From contig NZ_JBDZDN010000002.1 of the NCBI RefSeq assembly GCF_040049215.1, positions 248,001-312,000 on the forward strand: a DNA stretch of 64,000 nt. Reading direction: 5' to 3'. The notes beneath the pieces are model-generated. The model had not been told where the DNA came from. It saw nothing but the letters and a program-made list of their open reading frames with translations, and did no database searches. The stretch is from Mesorhizobium_K sp040049215. Its GTDB lineage: Bacteria; Pseudomonadota; Alphaproteobacteria; Rhizobiales; Rhizobiaceae. Shown in pieces: positions 61,650 to 64,000 of this stretch; position 1 is the first letter of the stretch, and each line of letters opens with the position of its first letter. Position numbers and translations under genes: made by a program.

Positions 61650-63971
61650 ATGGAGACGGACAAGCAGAAAAACGCGCGTTTCGACCTCGACCAGGCGGCG
61701 CTCTTCTTTCACAAATACCCGATCCCCGGAAAGCTGGAGATCCAGGCAACCAAGCCGCTCGGCAACCAGCGCGACCTCGCGCTCGCCTATTCGCCGGGCG
61801 TCGCGGCTCCCTGCCTGGCCATCCGCGACGATCCCGAACTCGCAGCCGACTACACCGGCCGCGCCAACCTCGTCGGCGTCGTCTCCAACGGCACCGCCGT
61901 ACTCGGCCTCGGCAACATCGGCCCGCTTGCTTCCAAACCGGTGATGGAGGGCAAGGCTGTCCTGTTCAAGAAGTTCGCCGGCATCGACGTGTTCGACATC
62001 GAGATAGATGCGCCCGACATCGAGCGCATGGTCAGCACCATCTCCGCGCTGGAGCCGACCTTCGGCGGCATCAATCTGGAAGACATCAAGGCGCCCGAAT
62101 GTTTCGAGGTGGAAGAGCGCCTGAAGGAGAAGATGGGCATCCCCGTCTTCCATGACGATCAGCACGGCACCGCCATCATCGTCGCCGCGGCCGTCCTGAA
62201 CGGGCTGGAGTTTGCAGGAAAAGCCCTGCCCGACATCAAGATCGTCACCTCGGGCGCCGGCGCCGCGGCGCTCGCCTGCCTCAATCTGCTCGTGTCGCTC
62301 GGCGCCAAGGTCGACAACATCTGGGTCACGGACCGCTTCGGCGTCGCCTACAAGGGCCGCGTCGACGAAATGGACCGCTGGAAGGACCCCTACGTAAAGG
62401 ACACGCCTCACCGCACCCTGGCCGATGTCATCCCTGGCGCCGATGTATTCCTTGGCCTGTCGGCGGCCGGGGTCTTGAGCGCCGACCTGTTGAAGGACAT
62501 GGCGCCGAAGCCTCTGATCCTGGCGCTGGCGAACCCCACGCCCGAGATCATGCCCGAACTTGCCCGCCAGGCGCGCCCCGACGCGATGATCTGCACCGGC
62601 CGTTCGGATTTTCCCAACCAGGTCAACAATGTCCTCTGCTTCCCCTACATCTTCCGTGGGGCGCTCGATTGCGGCGCGCGCGCCATCAACGAGGAAATGA
62701 AGATGGCGGCGGTTCGCGCCATCGCCGCGCTTGCCCGAGAGGAGCCGTCCGACGTCGCCGCTCGCGCCTATGCCGAGGAGACGCCGACCTTCGGCCCGGA
62801 TTTCCTCATTCCATCGCCCTTCGATCCGCGTCTCATCCTCAGGATCGCGCCTGCCGTCGCCCGAGCCGCTTGCACGAGCGGCGTCGCCTCGCGGCCGATC
62901 GAGGACTTCGACGCCTATATCGACAAGCTCAGCCGCTTCGTCTTCCGCTCCGGCCTCGTCATGAAGCCGGTCTTCTCGATCGCCAAGGCCGCCCTGGCGA
63001 AGCGGGTGATCTACGCCGACGGCGAGGACGAGCGCGTGCTGCGCGCGGCACAGGTCGTGCTGGAGGAAGGCATTGCCGAGCCGATCCTGATCGGCCGCCC
63101 GAATGTCGTCGACGTCCGACTGAATCGTTACGGCCTCAGGATAAGGCCAGGAACCGATTTCGAGCTCATCAATCCGGAGGACGATCCGCGCTACCGCAGC
63201 TATGTCGACCTGCTGATCGAGCTCACTGGCCGACGCGGCGTGACGCAGGAGGCCGCCCGCCTGATGGTGCGCGCCAACCCGACGGTAATCGCGGCGCTTG
63301 CCGTCAAACGAGGCGATGCCGACGCGATGATCTGCGGACTGGAGGGGCGCTTCGAGCGCCATCTGCGCAACGTCACTCTCATCATCGGCCGACGCGAGGG
63401 CGTTCGCGATCGCGACCTGTCAACGCTATCGATGCTTATCACGCAGCGCGGCGTCATCTTTCTGACCGACACCTACGTCACCATCGATCCGACGGCCGAG
63501 GAGATTGCCGAGATGACGGTGCTGGCCGCCGAAGAGATTCGACGCTTCGGCATCGAACCCAAGGCGGCGCTGCTTTCCTTCTCGGATTTCGGCTCACGCG
63601 ATGCGCCGAGCGCAATCAAGATGCGCGAGGCCGCCGCCATCCTGCGCAATATCGCACCCGACCTCGAATTCGACGGCGAAATGCACGCGGATACTGCGAT
63701 TTCCGAGGCGCTGCGCCAGCGCGTCTTCCCGCATTCGAAGCTCAAGGGCGAGGCGAACCTGCTGGTTTTCCCGAACCTCGATGCCGCCAACATCACGCTC
63801 ACCACCGTGAAGCAGATGATGGACGCTTTGCATGTCGGTCCGATCCTGCTCGGCACGGATAAGCCCGCCCACATCCTGACACCATCGGTAACCTCGCGCG
63901 GCGTGGTCAACATGACGGCGCTGGCCGTCGCGGAAGGCGCGCACCGGACGCAGGAACTGGCGCTGCCCTGA
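61650..63971 (+). CDS. maeB: NADP-dependent malic enzyme fused to phosphotransacetylase-like domain
   Basis: Product of 773 residues. The N-terminal malic enzyme part (about 1-430) has AYSPGVAAPC, FDIEIDAPD, VFHDDQHGTAIIV and a nucleotide fold VTSGAGAAALACLNLL, with LANPTPEIMPE. The C-terminal PTA-like part (about 440-773) has RVIYADGEDERVLRAAQ and LLVFPNLDAANI but serves a regulatory rather than catalytic role in this family. It decarboxylates malate to pyruvate, supplying acetyl-CoA and NAD(P)H for growth on C4-dicarboxylates; rhizobia carry two such enzymes (Dme, Tme), and which one this is cannot be decided here. ATG 61650 (METDKQKNARFDLD) fits the family N-terminus. Confidence 0.93.
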   Translation: METDKQKNARFDLDQAALFFHKYPIPGKLEIQATKPLGNQRDLALAYSPGVAAPCLAIRDDPELAADYTGRANLVGVVSNGTAVLGLGNIGPLASKPVMEGKAVLFKKFAGIDVFDIEIDAPDIERMVSTISALEPTFGGINLEDIKAPECFEVEERLKEKMGIPVFHDDQHGTAIIVAAAVLNGLEFAGKALPDIKIVTSGAGAAALACLNLLVSLGAKVDNIWVTDRFGVAYKGRVDEMDRWKDPYVKDTPHRTLADVIPGADVFLGLSAAGVLSADLLKDMAPKPLILALANPTPEIMPELARQARPDAMICTGRSDFPNQVNNVLCFPYIFRGALDCGARAINEEMKMAAVRAIAALAREEPSDVAARAYAEETPTFGPDFLIPSPFDPRLILRIAPAVARAACTSGVASRPIEDFDAYIDKLSRFVFRSGLVMKPVFSIAKAALAKRVIYADGEDERVLRAAQVVLEEGIAEPILIGRPNVVDVRLNRYGLRIRPGTDFELINPEDDPRYRSYVDLLIELTGRRGVTQEAARLMVRANPTVIAALAVKRGDADAMICGLEGRFERHLRNVTLIIGRREGVRDRDLSTLSMLITQRGVIFLTDTYVTIDPTAEEIAEMTVLAAEEIRRFGIEPKAALLSFSDFGSRDAPSAIKMREAAAILRNIAPDLEFDGEMHADTAISEALRQRVFPHSKLKGEANLLVFPNLDAANITLTTVKQMMDALHVGPILLGTDKPAHILTPSVTSRGVVNMTALAVAEGAHRTQELALP

Positions 63972-64000
63972 GCGGTATTGATCCGGCCCGACGACAAAGT

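Overview
The window is ordinary high-GC alphaproteobacterial chromosome with one short accessory patch. The gene content points to Hyphomicrobiales (Rhizobiales), most likely a Mesorhizobium-like member of the Phyllobacteriaceae. The main pointers are a giant coiled-coil polar-growth protein of the GPR/RgsE type, a rhizobial CckA, a single-cysteine DksA, a STAS-MlaE permease operon, a malic enzyme fused to a phosphotransacetylase-like domain, and a small RNA with anti-Shine-Dalgarno loops. This assignment is inference from families; no rRNA is present. I found no transposase, integrase, prophage or CRISPR array.

Left part (1-11.5 kb): tRNA-Asn, the magnesium channel mgtE, a BASS-family transporter, a short non-coding RNA carrying two hairpins with identical ACCTCCTCCC loops, a 52-residue lipoprotein, a methyltransferase, a Dabb protein, a 42-residue membrane protein and a Tat-exported nucleotidase. 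Next comes the accessory patch (about 6.7-9.6 kb). An AT-rich TIR-membrane gene and a TIR-membrane-caspase-like gene bracket 5-formyltetrahydrofolate cyclo-ligase; the caspase-like domain has lost both catalytic residues. An Lrp-type regulator divergent from alanine dehydrogenase closes this part.

Middle (11.5-32 kb): a tandemly duplicated outer-membrane barrel; a leftward group of a DapB paralogue, GNAT, sulfurtransferase, AlaX editing protein and cysteine synthase; an SDR; a secreted amidohydrolase; a DGPF protein plus ECF42-type sigma factor preceded by a sequence matching an ECF42 promoter; an MFS transporter; a DEAD-box helicase; propionyl-CoA carboxylase beta; an SGNH hydrolase; and the cell-cycle kinase CckA.

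Right (32-64 kb): a FliO-like protein, dksA, a SixA-type phosphatase, a YcjX/YcjF pair, a Kef-type antiporter, the folP-folB-folK operon, a DUF922 protease, a DUF2189 membrane protein with a perfect Fnr/FixK box upstream, a ferredoxin and a ferredoxin-NADP reductase, an HPt protein divergent from the 2201-residue GPR/RgsE-like gene, the mlaEFD-lipoprotein phospholipid transport operon, a dipeptide epimerase, an MFS transporter, an LpxH-like phosphoesterase, an SDR lacking the usual Tyr/Lys, and the malic enzyme.

Themes: cell-cycle and polar-growth control (CckA, HPt, GPR/RgsE), envelope maintenance (Mla, LpxH-like, barrels, dipeptide epimerase), and central carbon and nitrogen metabolism (Ald, PccB, malic enzyme, CysK). 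The most unusual items are the TIR/pseudo-caspase locus, the twin anti-SD hairpin RNA, the repeat grammar of the giant coiled-coil protein, and the two regulatory sites (ECF42 promoter, Fnr/FixK box) that can be read straight from sequence.
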